A DNA stretch of 17,634 nucleotides, from the NCBI GenBank assembly GCA_036508635.1, contig DATCGY010000206.1, positions 1 to 17,634 of the forward strand, read 5' to 3'. Origin of the DNA: FEN-727 sp036508635 (GTDB taxonomy: Bacteria > Actinomycetota > Geothermincolia > Fen-727 > Anoxymicrobiaceae). The stretch's first letter is position 1. Each line of letters opens with the position of its first letter. The position numbers and the translations under genes are program-made. This document shows positions 1-6,965 of the stretch, piece by piece. A model generated the notes under the pieces. It was not told the DNA's origin. It searched no databases and saw nothing but the letters and a program-made list of their open reading frames with translations.

Positions 1-43
1 TCTCTGTCTGGACAAACGAGAATCGTAAGAATGGATACACAAT

Positions 44-74
44 GAAACGGGGCGGCGCATGGCCGCCCCGTTTC
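44..74 (-). terminator. Perfect hairpin terminator of the tetR-membrane protein operon
   Basis: GAAACGGGGCGGC (44-56) and its exact complement GCCGCCCCGTTTC (62-74) form a 13-bp stem with a five-base loop. It starts 22 bases beyond the stop codon of the minus-strand membrane-protein gene. Read on the minus strand the stem ends in CGTTTCATTGTG, a weak T-rich tail, so this is a plausible intrinsic terminator. The symmetric stem could also stop transcription from the left. Confidence 0.8.
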
Positions 75-96
75 TCTCGCTGGTTCGCTATCGGTA

Positions 97-1068
97 TCAG
101 ACTTCGATGCCCACGAGCTCCTCTTCCACTTCCTCCACGGCCGCAAGCTCCCACACCGGGGTTCCTTCGATTGTGTCAACACGCAGCAATCGCTTCATTA
201 TCGCCGGGCCGATACCTTTCTTGCTCATCACGCCGCCCCAGAAGAGGCCTGCAAACGCCAGGCTGCCCTTTATCCAGCCCAGCCACCTGATAAGCAGGTG
301 AGCCACCGCGGCAACTCCGAGGAGACCGAAGGCAAAGGACAGAAACAACCCTCCGGACTCAGCCATCCGCTTCATCCTGTCGTCTGCTTCGATCGGCACC
401 TCGAGCATCTCCATCTCTTCGGTGTATCCATCCTCGATCCACTTTGTCATCCAGTAGAGCAGGATCGGGATGAGGAACACGCCGTACGACAGCAGTATGC
501 GCACTACATCGCTTCCGACCCATCCGAAGACGTTGGTCCACTTCCAGTCATCGAAAGCCTCGCGGTTCTTTGAGAAGAAGCGCTTGTACCCGGTCTTGTC
601 CCAGCCGTTGACCAGGATGAACCAGAAGGCGAGCCACGAGAGCGCCGTCTGCTGGGCGGCCTTGAAGTACTTACCCTGCATCAGGTAGTTGTAGGTGACC
701 CAGTAGCCGAGGATGCCCTGGGTTACGTTGGTGATCGTGAAGCCGCTGACGAGCCAGCCTGGGATCGTCTCGTAGCTTCCGACCTGCATGGTCTCCCAGT
801 TGGGGTTGGACCAGAGCAGGTTTGAGCCCGACGGCACGAACAGGAGCGAAAGGAAGAGCAGGTTCTTAAGGAAGTACTCGTTCTGGAACGCCGGGCTCTT
901 TCCGCTCTCGATCTCTTTCACAATCTTGCGGATGTCGACCATGTCTTTGATACCGAACCTGGAATCGGTATCGCCGCTCGCGGCCTGGAGCTTCCTCAGC
1001 TGGCGGAACGACGCCAGAGCGAAGCCCGACCCGAACGCGTACGACCAGAACACGTCAACTTCAACCAT
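97..1068 (-). CDS. Polytopic membrane protein of unknown function
   Basis: This 323-residue protein has no family that I recognise. About six hydrophobic segments are visible, near residues 66-84, 105-126, 140-154, 186-206, 240-260 and 266-283. The 40-residue stretch before the first segment is charged and probably cytoplasmic. The tail ends in an acidic run (EEVEEELVGIEV). Aromatic residues, especially Trp, are frequent between the segments (KWTNVFGWVG, RWLGWIKG). The ATG at 1068 is preceded by GAGGGAGGG, eight bases upstream, which supports this start. The tetR gene lies 51 bp upstream on the same strand, so the two are probably one transcript and this protein is a likely target of that regulator. 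No catalytic motif is visible; a transporter or membrane-anchored accessory protein is possible but unsupported. Confidence 0.85.
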   Translation of the reverse strand: MVEVDVFWSYAFGSGFALASFRQLRKLQAASGDTDSRFGIKDMVDIRKIVKEIESGKSPAFQNEYFLKNLLFLSLLFVPSGSNLLWSNPNWETMQVGSYETIPGWLVSGFTITNVTQGILGYWVTYNYLMQGKYFKAAQQTALSWLAFWFILVNGWDKTGYKRFFSKNREAFDDWKWTNVFGWVGSDVVRILLSYGVFLIPILLYWMTKWIEDGYTEEMEMLEVPIEADDRMKRMAESGGLFLSFAFGLLGVAAVAHLLIRWLGWIKGSLAFAGLFWGGVMSKKGIGPAIMKRLLRVDTIEGTPVWELAAVEEVEEELVGIEV

Positions 1069-1119
1069 CCGATCACCCTCCCTCTCGCCGGCGGCTGCCG
1101 CAATGCCGGCGCCCCGGCC

Positions 1120-1728
1120 CTATAGAGCCAGGCCGTCGAGCATCAGGCCGACAATTGTCTCGGACCACGCTTCTTTCATTTCCTCGTTTATCTCAGGCGC
1201 CAGGGACAGCCTCCTGGCGGCTTCGAACAACATGGCGTTTATGGCGTATGAAGTCTCTTGCGTGTGGATATCCGGTCTGAGGTACCCGTGCTTGATGCCG
1301 TTCTTCAGGTACATTTCGGTGTACGCGGCGAAAAGTGTGAAAGCGGCGTTGATCTTGATGGTGACCGACTCGTCTATCGAGAGCGCCTCAAAAAAGAGAA
1401 ACTTGTGGAGTTCGGGGTTATCCTCGAGCAGCTCAAAGAAGCGTGTCCCGATCTCGCCTAGTTGCGCGCGGTACTCCTCGAGGGTCCTGATACCCTCCGG
1501 CGGCTCAGTAACAACCACCTCTGTGATCTTTACGATGATGTCGTCGATGACCGACGTCGCGATATCGAGCTTGTTCCTGAAGTACCTGTAGAGCGTGCCA
1601 TGCCCCACGCCGAGCTCGGCGGCGATATCGGCGATGGCAGTGTTGTGGTAGCCCTTTTCGGAAAAGACCTTGTATGCCCCGTCGATGATCTCCCTACGAC
1701 GAATATCGGTGATATTGACCCTCGCCAT
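1120..1728 (-). CDS. TetR/AcrR-family transcriptional regulator
   Basis: The 202-residue length is typical of TetR proteins. The N-terminal DNA-binding domain is clear: RREIIDGAYKVFSEKGYHNT followed by the helix-turn-helix IADIAAELGVGHGTLYRYF (about residues 32-50) and the usual N-K residues just after it. The remaining three quarters is the variable helical ligand and dimerisation domain, so the inducer cannot be read from sequence. The gene is first in a probable two-gene operon with the membrane protein 51 bp downstream. Two palindromic AATGTCACATT-type boxes lie 28 to 62 bp upstream of the start and are the obvious candidates for autoregulation. A GAGGCGG ribosome site precedes the ATG. 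Confidence 0.93.
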   Translation of the reverse strand: MARVNITDIRRREIIDGAYKVFSEKGYHNTAIADIAAELGVGHGTLYRYFRNKLDIATSVIDDIIVKITEVVVTEPPEGIRTLEEYRAQLGEIGTRFFELLEDNPELHKFLFFEALSIDESVTIKINAAFTLFAAYTEMYLKNGIKHGYLRPDIHTQETSYAINAMLFEAARRLSLAPEINEEMKEAWSETIVGLMLDGLAL

Positions 1729-1748
1729 CGTACCGCCTCGTCTGGAGC

Positions 1749-1788
1749 GGAATGCAATGTCACATTCCGGAACCGCATGTCACATTTC
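1749..1788. promoter_or_regulatory. Tandem palindromic operator upstream of tetR
   Basis: AATGTCACATT (1756-1766) is a perfect odd palindrome centred on 1761. ATGTCACAT recurs at 1777-1785, centred on 1781. The centres are exactly 20 bp apart, about two helical turns, so two dimers would bind the same face. The first box also sits inside GGAATG...CATTCC (1749-1768). On the minus strand a TATGAT -10-like hexamer (1791-1796) lies just upstream, which would place both boxes at and after the tetR transcription start. Binding by the TetR at 1120-1728 is an inference from position. Confidence 0.6.
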
Positions 1789-1807
1789 GCATCATACACC
1801 CTCATGA

Positions 1808-2083
1808 ATCCCAAGAGCAACCGGAGTCTCCTACTTCGCTGAGGCCCAGGAAGAGGCTATCAAAGAGATCTTTTCGGAAGTGACCACGACCGTTCGCGGC
1901 ATTCCGGTGAAGTACACATTGATAAATCGGATGGCATGCCCCGGGAGTGCTGTCAACCTCGACAACATCGTCACCATCAAGCGCTCCACGCTGGCCATTC
2001 GTATCACAATGCTGGGTCCGGAAAAGATGTCGCGAGTCAGGAAAGCAATCATTTACGCCCTCGACCTGCAGGAGCCCGCTTGA
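1808..2083 (+). CDS. Small reading frame without a normal start; possible gene remnant
   Basis: From the stop at 1805-1807 an open frame runs to TGA at 2081-2083, reading SYFAEAQEEAIKEIFSEV and later NLDNIVTIKRSTLAIRITML. Codon use is the GC-rich third-position pattern of the neighbouring genes, so it looks coded rather than random. No ATG, GTG or TTG exists in frame before GTG at 1880, which would cut off the part that looks best. An ATG at 1804 lies in another frame (MNPKSNRS...), so one small indel near 1815-1830 would give a protein of about 92 residues. I recognise no family. It may be a frameshifted small gene, a truncated C-terminal fragment, or a gene with a rare start codon. Confidence 0.4.
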   Translation: MPRATGVSYFAEAQEEAIKEIFSEVTTTVRGIPVKYTLINRMACPGSAVNLDNIVTIKRSTLAIRITMLGPEKMSRVRKAIIYALDLQEPA

Positions 2084-2149
2084 GCGCCACCCGCATCCTG
2101 AACCTGTGGTAGCATCAAGAGCATAGCGGTGCGTCACAGGGAGGTTGCA

Positions 2150-4333
2150 ATGGATAAGCTCGGTGGCTCGGGAGTGGAAGTTGCTGGCGTTGACGGCACG
2201 GTCTCAATCTCCAGGAACGAACACGGTATCCCCCGCATCAAGGCCGGGAGCAATATCGACCTCTTCTTCGGGCTCGGGTGGGTGCACGCATACGACCGCC
2301 CCGTGGAGCTCGAGCTGACTCGCCTCGTCGCCAAGGGCGTCGCCGCCGAGTTTCTTGAAGCTTCCGAGGAGCTGATCGCCACCGACATCTACATGCGCCG
2401 CTACGACATATGGGGCGACGGTCAGGAGCAGGTCTCATCTCTGACCCCCGAAGCACGTCGCATCGCCGACGTATACTGCGCCGGGGTCAACGAACTCGTC
2501 GTCAGCAAGAAGCGTCCGTTCGAGTTCAAGCTCATCGGTCACAGGCCGCAGCCGTGGACACCCGCCGACTGCATCATGATGACGAAGCTCATCGGCCTCA
2601 TCGACATGACCGAGACCCAGGGCTGGATCGAGAAGCTCATCGTCCAGATGTTGCAGAAGGGCGTAGGGCTCGAGCAGCTCCGCGAGCTCTTCCCCTATCT
2701 CACCGACGAGCCTGACCCGGAGTTCATCGACATCCTAAAGGAGGTCAAGCTCTCGGAGCCCATCGTGCCCCCCACGGTGCGATGGCAGGCGCTCCCGCGC
2801 ATGAAGGCCAGCAACAACTGGGTGGTGGCCGGCAGCAGGAGCGCGTCGGGCAAGCCGATCCTCTGCGGGGATCCGCACCTCGACAGCGCGAGGCTTCCCG
2901 CGATCTGGCAGGAGGTCATGCTACGCTCGGACGAGCTCTGGTTCGCCGGCTGCACCGTGCCCGGCATCCCGCTGCCGGCGCTCGGGCGCACAGGAACCCT
3001 CGCCTGGTCGCCGACGTACGGCTATATGGACGACATCGATTTCTTCGTCGAGGACGTCAGGGGAGGTCGGTACCGACGTGGAGACAAGTGGCAGGACTTC
3101 AAGGTGCGTGAAGAGGTAATCAGGCTTAAAAAAAGCGAGCCCCGGACTGTGCGCTACTACGAGAACGAGCACGGCGTGCTGGATGGCGACCCAGCCATCG
3201 ACGGCTACCAGCTCTGCATGGCGTGGACGCTCGGGCGCGGGACCGGCGCCGATACGCTCAACCACGGCGCCCATCTTATGACCGCGGCGAGCGTAGAGGA
3301 AGCAATGCCACACTTCGCCGCCATCGACTTCTGCTCGCAGAACTGGGTCTGCGCCGACTCGGCGGGCAACATCGGATATCACCAGAGCGGCAGGTCCCCG
3401 GTGCGCGCCGCCGGTTGTGGCGGGCTTTTTCCCATGCCGGGCTGGGACCCGGCCTACGATTGGAAGGGCACGTGTCCGGTCTCTGACAACCCGTCTCTGT
3501 TCAACCCGCCGGAGGGCTATATAGGCACGTCCAACCAGGACATGAACTACTGCGCCGGCGCGCAGGTGTGCACAATTGCCATGGGCGACTGGCGAGCGAG
3601 GCGTATCCACGAGCTGCTGGCCGCGCGGAATGACCACAGCGTCGAATCGATGCAGAAGATGCACTACGACCTCTACTCGACGCACGCCGAGGACTGGATG
3701 GCGATACTGAAACCGCTAATGCCCGAAGGGCCGCGTTACGACGTGCTTCGAAACTGGAACATGCGGTACGAAAGCGACTCGGTCGCCGCGTCCGCCTTCG
3801 AGAACGTATACCTTGAGTTTGCTAGCCTGGTGTTCGGCGAGAAGTCCTTCGGTGCGGACGTTATCGCCTATCTTATGGATGAATCCATTATCTTCGCGGA
3901 CTTCACCGGCAGCTTCGACCAGGTCCTGCAGCGCGAGGAGTCGCTCTGGTTCGGTGGCGCGACGCGCGATGACCTGCTGCCGATAGCACTGGAGCGCGGG
4001 CTCGACAGGGAGGCGAGACCGTGGGGCGAGGGCCGCAAAGTCATGATGAACAACATCATGTTCGCGGGCAGGCTGCCCAAATGGCTGGGCTTTGACTACG
4101 GGCCTATCGAGATAATCGGCAACCGCGCCACCATCCCGCAGGGCCAGATATTCCATACGTTCGGTGGGCGGCAGGGCACGTTTTCTCCGACCTTCAAGTT
4201 CGTGACCGACTTCGCGGAAGAGTGCATACACTCGACCATGGCCGGAGGTCCCTCCGACCGTCGCTTCTCGCGCTGGTACACTTCAGGCATCAAGGATTGG
4301 CTCGCCGGCCGCTATCGCACAAACCGCCCATAA
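2150..4333 (+). CDS. Penicillin acylase family (Ntn-hydrolase) protein
   Basis: A 727-residue member of the penicillin/acyl-homoserine-lactone acylase family. These enzymes are made as one chain, cut themselves in front of a serine, and use that new N-terminal serine to hydrolyse amide bonds. The N-terminus opens directly with the family pattern VSISRNEHGIPRI. The junction is KASNNWVVAG, with the presumed nucleophile at Ser221, followed by SASGKPILCGDPHL, which is typical of the family. Asn462 in GTSNQDMN is the likely oxyanion asparagine. The start at ATG 2150 is chosen over GTG 2129 because AGGGAGG lies five bases before it. Unlike the classical periplasmic enzymes there is no signal peptide, so it is probably cytoplasmic. 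The residue before Ser221 is Ala where many relatives have Gly. The substrate is unknown. Confidence 0.9.
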   Translation: MDKLGGSGVEVAGVDGTVSISRNEHGIPRIKAGSNIDLFFGLGWVHAYDRPVELELTRLVAKGVAAEFLEASEELIATDIYMRRYDIWGDGQEQVSSLTPEARRIADVYCAGVNELVVSKKRPFEFKLIGHRPQPWTPADCIMMTKLIGLIDMTETQGWIEKLIVQMLQKGVGLEQLRELFPYLTDEPDPEFIDILKEVKLSEPIVPPTVRWQALPRMKASNNWVVAGSRSASGKPILCGDPHLDSARLPAIWQEVMLRSDELWFAGCTVPGIPLPALGRTGTLAWSPTYGYMDDIDFFVEDVRGGRYRRGDKWQDFKVREEVIRLKKSEPRTVRYYENEHGVLDGDPAIDGYQLCMAWTLGRGTGADTLNHGAHLMTAASVEEAMPHFAAIDFCSQNWVCADSAGNIGYHQSGRSPVRAAGCGGLFPMPGWDPAYDWKGTCPVSDNPSLFNPPEGYIGTSNQDMNYCAGAQVCTIAMGDWRARRIHELLAARNDHSVESMQKMHYDLYSTHAEDWMAILKPLMPEGPRYDVLRNWNMRYESDSVAASAFENVYLEFASLVFGEKSFGADVIAYLMDESIIFADFTGSFDQVLQREESLWFGGATRDDLLPIALERGLDREARPWGEGRKVMMNNIMFAGRLPKWLGFDYGPIEIIGNRATIPQGQIFHTFGGRQGTFSPTFKFVTDFAEECIHSTMAGGPSDRRFSRWYTSGIKDWLAGRYRTNRP

Positions 4334-4343
4334 CCTCGCTCCA

Positions 4344-4395
4344 CTTGAGGGCGGTCTCTCCAGGCCTGGTGAGGTCGCCAGAGAGCCTGACCCCC
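4344..4395. repeat. Intergenic palindromic repeat, copy A
   Basis: CTTGAGGGCGGTCTCTCC followed by AGGCC (4344-4366) matches the complement of the right arm of copy C at 8769-8790 except for one extra C. It contains the perfect palindrome CCAGGCCTGG (4360-4369) and is followed by a degenerate return arm (AGAGAGCCTGACC). It fills the gap between the convergent acylase and aldo/keto reductase genes and may act as a two-way terminator. Confidence 0.65.
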
Positions 4396-4410
4396 CGGCT
4401 GGTTGCGCTA

Positions 4411-5409
4411 TCAGCCGATCGGCACCAGGTGGCGGAACTTTGCGGATAGCTGGTCGAGATGGCTCATCTCCTTGTCGGAGAGCTTGAGCTCGTTGGCCAT
4501 GAGGTTCTGCTCGACCTGGCTCACCTTGGAAGCCCCGGGGATGGCCACAACCGTCTCGCCATAGAAGTTGACGAGCCAGCTCAGCGCGACGACCGACGGC
4601 GGGACCCCGTTCGCGGCAGCTATCTCCTCGAGGCCAGCGATGAGTTCGCGGCTTCGCTTCATCTGGCGCTCCATGTACAGCCTTCGGCCGATAGGGCGGT
4701 CTTTGAGGAGCGAGGGGTCCTTGTGGAACTTGCCGGTCAGGACTCCCATCTCGAGCGGAGACCAGGAGATGATCGTCATCCCTAGATCCTTACATGTCTT
4801 GAGCACGCCGCTCGTCTCGATATGGCGGTCGAGAAGGCTCACTTTGATCTGGTTGGATGCGAGGGGCATATCGTGCGCGGCCAGCGCCGCATGCGCGCGC
4901 TTGATCATCCAGGCAGGGAAGTTGCTGACGCCGACGGAGCGGATGAGGTTGAGGTCGACCAGCTCGGCCATGGCATCCATCTGGGCCTTGCAGGTAGCGA
5001 ACGCTATCGCCTGGTGAACCTGGTAGAGACCGATGGAGTACGGCTTGAGGCAGCGCCTCCGCTTGACGATCGTGCGCCCGAGGCTTTCGGCGGTCCGGAA
5101 GGCGGGCATCCACTTGGTGGCGATGAGGACGTCTTCGTCTTTTGCGCTGGCGACCCCCAGCGCGCACGCGAGACGCTGCTCTGAGCGTCCCATCCCGTAG
5201 GCCTCGGCGGTGTCGAACCAGTTGATGCCGCCGTCCAGGGCGGTCTTGACTATCTCGTTGGTGACTTCGTCGGACATTCCCTGCCAGACCAGGTTGTCAA
5301 AGCCTTTGCCTCCGGCGAACTGCCAGGTCCCGAGTCCGATTGGGGTTATCTCAATGCCCGTGCGGCCAAGTTGCCGCTTCTTTATCGATGCGGAAGATAT
5401 CGTGCTCAT
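4411..5409 (-). CDS. Aldo/keto reductase
   Basis: A 332-residue NAD(P)H-dependent oxidoreductase of the aldo/keto reductase superfamily, a TIM-barrel enzyme reducing aldehydes or ketones. The family signature is intact: RQLGRTGIEITPIGLGTW at the first strand, then the catalytic tetrad Asp66 and Tyr71 (in FDTAEAYG), Lys99 (IATKW) and His132 (YQVHQ). The C-terminal cofactor-binding pattern is AIPGASKVSQVEQNL. The ATG at 5409 is preferred over the in-frame ATG at 5499, because the longer reading frame would begin upstream of the apparent -10 box. Its start overlaps the stop of a 16-codon upstream ORF by ATGA. Natural substrate is unknown; the operator in its promoter points to TetR-type induction, perhaps by an electrophile or xenobiotic. 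Confidence 0.93.
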   Translation of the reverse strand: MSTISSASIKKRQLGRTGIEITPIGLGTWQFAGGKGFDNLVWQGMSDEVTNEIVKTALDGGINWFDTAEAYGMGRSEQRLACALGVASAKDEDVLIATKWMPAFRTAESLGRTIVKRRRCLKPYSIGLYQVHQAIAFATCKAQMDAMAELVDLNLIRSVGVSNFPAWMIKRAHAALAAHDMPLASNQIKVSLLDRHIETSGVLKTCKDLGMTIISWSPLEMGVLTGKFHKDPSLLKDRPIGRRLYMERQMKRSRELIAGLEEIAAANGVPPSVVALSWLVNFYGETVVAIPGASKVSQVEQNLMANELKLSDKEMSHLDQLSAKFRHLVPIG

Positions 5410-5456
5410 AACTCGCCTTCCTTTTCCTCTGCTGTGGACCGGACAGGACGGTCCAC
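5406..5456 (-). CDS. Short leader ORF coupled to the aldo/keto reductase
   Basis: GTG at 5456 opens a 16-codon frame (VDRPVRSTAEEKEGEL) that ends in a TGA overlapping the reductase ATG as ATGA. Its ribosome site AAGGAGGG (5462-5469) is the strongest in the region and lies five bases before the GTG, much better than the GGAAGG before the reductase itself. The first 23 bases are also a hairpin, GTGGACCG / CGGTCCAC (5434-5441 and 5449-5456). Leader-peptide translation coupled to the reductase is inferred from this layout. The peptide has no recognised family and may have no function of its own. Confidence 0.45.
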   Translation of the reverse strand: MDRPVRSTAEEKEGEL

Positions 5457-5477
5457 TAAAGCCCTCCTTGGATTTGC

Positions 5478-5506
5478 ATAGTAGTGTCAGTCCTGACAAA
5501 TGTCAA
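5478..5506 (-). promoter_or_regulatory. Promoter with operator in the spacer, for the aldo/keto reductase
   Basis: Read on the minus strand, TTGACA (5501-5506) is followed by 17 bases and then TACTAT (5478-5483), a near-ideal sigma-70-type promoter. The spacer holds the palindrome TGTCAGtcCTGACA (plus-strand reading, 5485-5498), exactly where a TetR dimer would block polymerase. The strong ribosome site begins only nine bases beyond the -10 box, so the 5' leader is very short. A second, 11/14-identical copy of the box lies at 5587-5600. Confidence 0.75.
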
Positions 5507-5533
5507 CAATATCACATAGCTAATTTGCTATCA

Positions 5534-5600
5534 TTGGCTTAAATAAAGGAATTATTAAAATAGTCATAACCTGGCATTCATGCCAATATCAGTCCTGTTA
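5534..5600 (+). promoter_or_regulatory. Promoter and palindromes upstream of the frameshifted tetR
   Basis: TTGGCT (5534-5539), 16 bases, then TAAAAT (5556-5561) is a plausible plus-strand promoter in an AT-rich stretch. Just past the expected start lie the perfect palindrome TGGCATtcATGCCA (5572-5585) and TATCAGtcCTGTTA (5587-5600). The latter matches the operator in the reductase promoter at 11 of 14 positions and is itself 5/6 symmetric. The two like sites are 102 bp apart. This arrangement fits one regulator controlling both divergent promoters. Confidence 0.55.
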
Positions 5601-5638
5601 ACGTTGATTCTACGCCATGGATTTGTCATAATGCCCGC

Positions 5639-6270
5639 ATGAGCAAAGAAGCACTGGAGAAGATACTCGGCAGGCGCGAGCGAAAAAAACAGCAGACCCG
5701 TGACGCACTCGAAGCGACTGCTGGAGGCTCTTCCAGCGAAAAGGGTTCGACCAGACCACGATCGAGGACATCACAGACGCCGTTGACGTCTCACCGCGCA
5801 CGTTCTTCCGCTATTTCGACTCCAAGGAGGCCGTACTGTTCGGGGACTGGCGCGAAAACCTCGACAGGGTCTCCGAGGCGATACTGGCGAGGCCGGCCGA
5901 CGAGCCGCCTCTCGTAGCGCTCTTCAACGCCGCGCAGGAGCTCAACGACGTCAACGCCGCGAACCAGTCACAGATACTGCTGCGCCGGGACCTCGCCCGA
6001 AAGTCCAAGAAGGTGGGCGAGTACGAGCGCAACGTCATGATGCCCGAGCTCGAGCGGTCCATAGCCAATGCTCTCGCACAGAGGCTCGGCACTAACATAG
6101 AGTCCGACCTGCGGCCCAATCTATACGCCGCCGTCGCGGTGGGCGCGCTCACCGCCGCCCGCCGGATATGGCTCGCGAGCGATTGCAAGACGTCGATGTC
6201 GGAGCTCCTCCAGCAGGCGTTCGACTTCGTCACGTACCCCGCCGACAAGGTCGCTAATAAGGAATCATAG
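5639..6270 (+). pseudogene. TetR-family regulator interrupted by a frameshift
   Basis: The first frame starts MSKEALEKILGRRERKKQQT and continues RDALEATA, a normal TetR N-terminus. After about base 5724 the homology continues in another frame as RLFQRKGFDQTTIEDI, the helix-turn-helix VSPRTFFRYFDSKEAV, and a full ligand domain ending at TAG 6268-6270. Restoring one base between about 5710 and 5731 gives a 210-residue protein, the normal family length, with no other damage. The first frame alone encodes only 92 residues, and the C-terminal frame has no suitable start before the DNA-binding domain. It is divergent from the aldo/keto reductase and shares operator-like boxes with it, so it is the likely regulator. 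The shift could be a recent mutation, a sequencing error or recoding; no slippery heptamer is visible at the break. Confidence 0.85.
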
Positions 6271-6364
6271 ACCATTCCTCTCGCAACCACCCCCGCACCC
6301 TCGAAGGAAAAATTCTCTCCAGCGTTGAAATCTGAAATGGAATGCTTGGTCTGACAAGGGTGCA

Positions 6365-6444
6365 CGGTTTGCGGCTACCCGAGTATCTCTCGTAGCCGTT
6401 GCCTTGATGCTCGCGTGCGCTCGCACGCCCGTTCGCGGCAAACC
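6365..6444 (+). promoter_or_regulatory. Structured leader of the first 2TM zinc-ribbon gene
   Basis: GGTTTG near 6366 pairs with CAAACC at 6439-6444, enclosing two hairpins: CGGCTAC / GTAGCCG (6372-6378 and 6392-6398) and GCGTGC / GCACGC (6413-6418 and 6423-6428). This is a three-way-junction layout. CGGTTTG and TTGATGCTCGCG (6404-6415) recur at the same 39-base spacing upstream of the paralogous gene at 8167. It ends 50 bases before the ATG at 6495. No known riboswitch class fits convincingly. Confidence 0.45.
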
Positions 6445-6494
6445 GGGCCCCTGCTCAAGAAAAGCCCGATAGCCGGGGTTGGGAGAGTGCGCAA

Positions 6495-6965
6495 ATGGAT
6501 CAATCTGTGGCATGGGGCCTCAACTGGGTGCTACTGCTGGCCGTGATCTTCTGGGCGGTAGCGTTCGGGATAGCATTCGGGTACGTATCCGGCAAGATCG
6601 CGGAGAACGCAGCGCTCGACTTCACTCCGTTCTTCCTGCTCGGGTTCTTCCTGGAGCCGGTCGGCCTGCTGATCGCGCTAGTTGCTCGCTTCTTCAAGAT
6701 CAGGAACATCAGGGAGCGCAGCAAGATACTCCCCTGCAGCGTCGAGGTTCCAAGCTACTATCAGCCGGTCTATCTCCACGAGACACATGAATTGATGGCG
6801 CCGGGCAACCAGTTTCCGACAGCGGCCAGCGATAAGCGCCACGAGATGCTGGTGGGAATGGGAACGTGCCCGTGTTGCGAAGCGGACATTCCGAAAGGCA
6901 CGGAATTCTGCTGGAAATGCGGAGGGATCGTCTCGACGCACCACTCGATGGCCCAGGGCGAATGA
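6495..6965 (+). CDS. Two-TM membrane protein with C-terminal zinc ribbon (paralogue 1)
   Basis: 156 residues. Two hydrophobic segments (about 11-31 and 43-66) are joined by the short link YVSGKIAENAALDFT. A linker follows with PSYYQPVYL at 86-94. The C-terminal zinc-ribbon-like module has C125-P-C-C128 and C139-W-K-C142, the double CxxC pattern of small zinc-binding knuckles. The protein at 8167-8643 is its paralogue over the whole length. The stop overlaps the ATG of the SDR gene as ATGA, so the two are translationally coupled and may work together. The zinc ribbon probably faces the cytoplasm and contacts protein or nucleic acid; no function is known to me. GGGAG lies about ten bases before the start. 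Confidence 0.85.
   Translation: MDQSVAWGLNWVLLLAVIFWAVAFGIAFGYVSGKIAENAALDFTPFFLLGFFLEPVGLLIALVARFFKIRNIRERSKILPCSVEVPSYYQPVYLHETHELMAPGNQFPTAASDKRHEMLVGMGTCPCCEADIPKGTEFCWKCGGIVSTHHSMAQGE

Noticed and set aside
1802..2137. Minus-strand 111-residue frame opposite the small coding-like stretch
   Set aside because: Cys- and His-rich without pattern; the plus strand has the better codon use.
2921..3685. Long minus-strand frame (254 residues) inside the acylase gene
   Set aside because: Antisense shadow of a high-GC gene; rich in Arg, His and Val with no domain, while the sense frame has full family motifs.
5410..5499. In-frame N-terminal extension of the aldo/keto reductase to 5499
   Set aside because: It would begin upstream of the -10 box; the extra 30 residues do not look like the family and have no ribosome site.
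6430..6494. Possible cyclic-di-GMP-I (GEMM) riboswitch, suggested by GGCAAACC and GATAGCCGGGGTTG
   Set aside because: The GACGCAAAGCC block and second hairpin domain are missing, the spacing is too short, and the related leader at 8051 lacks these blocks.
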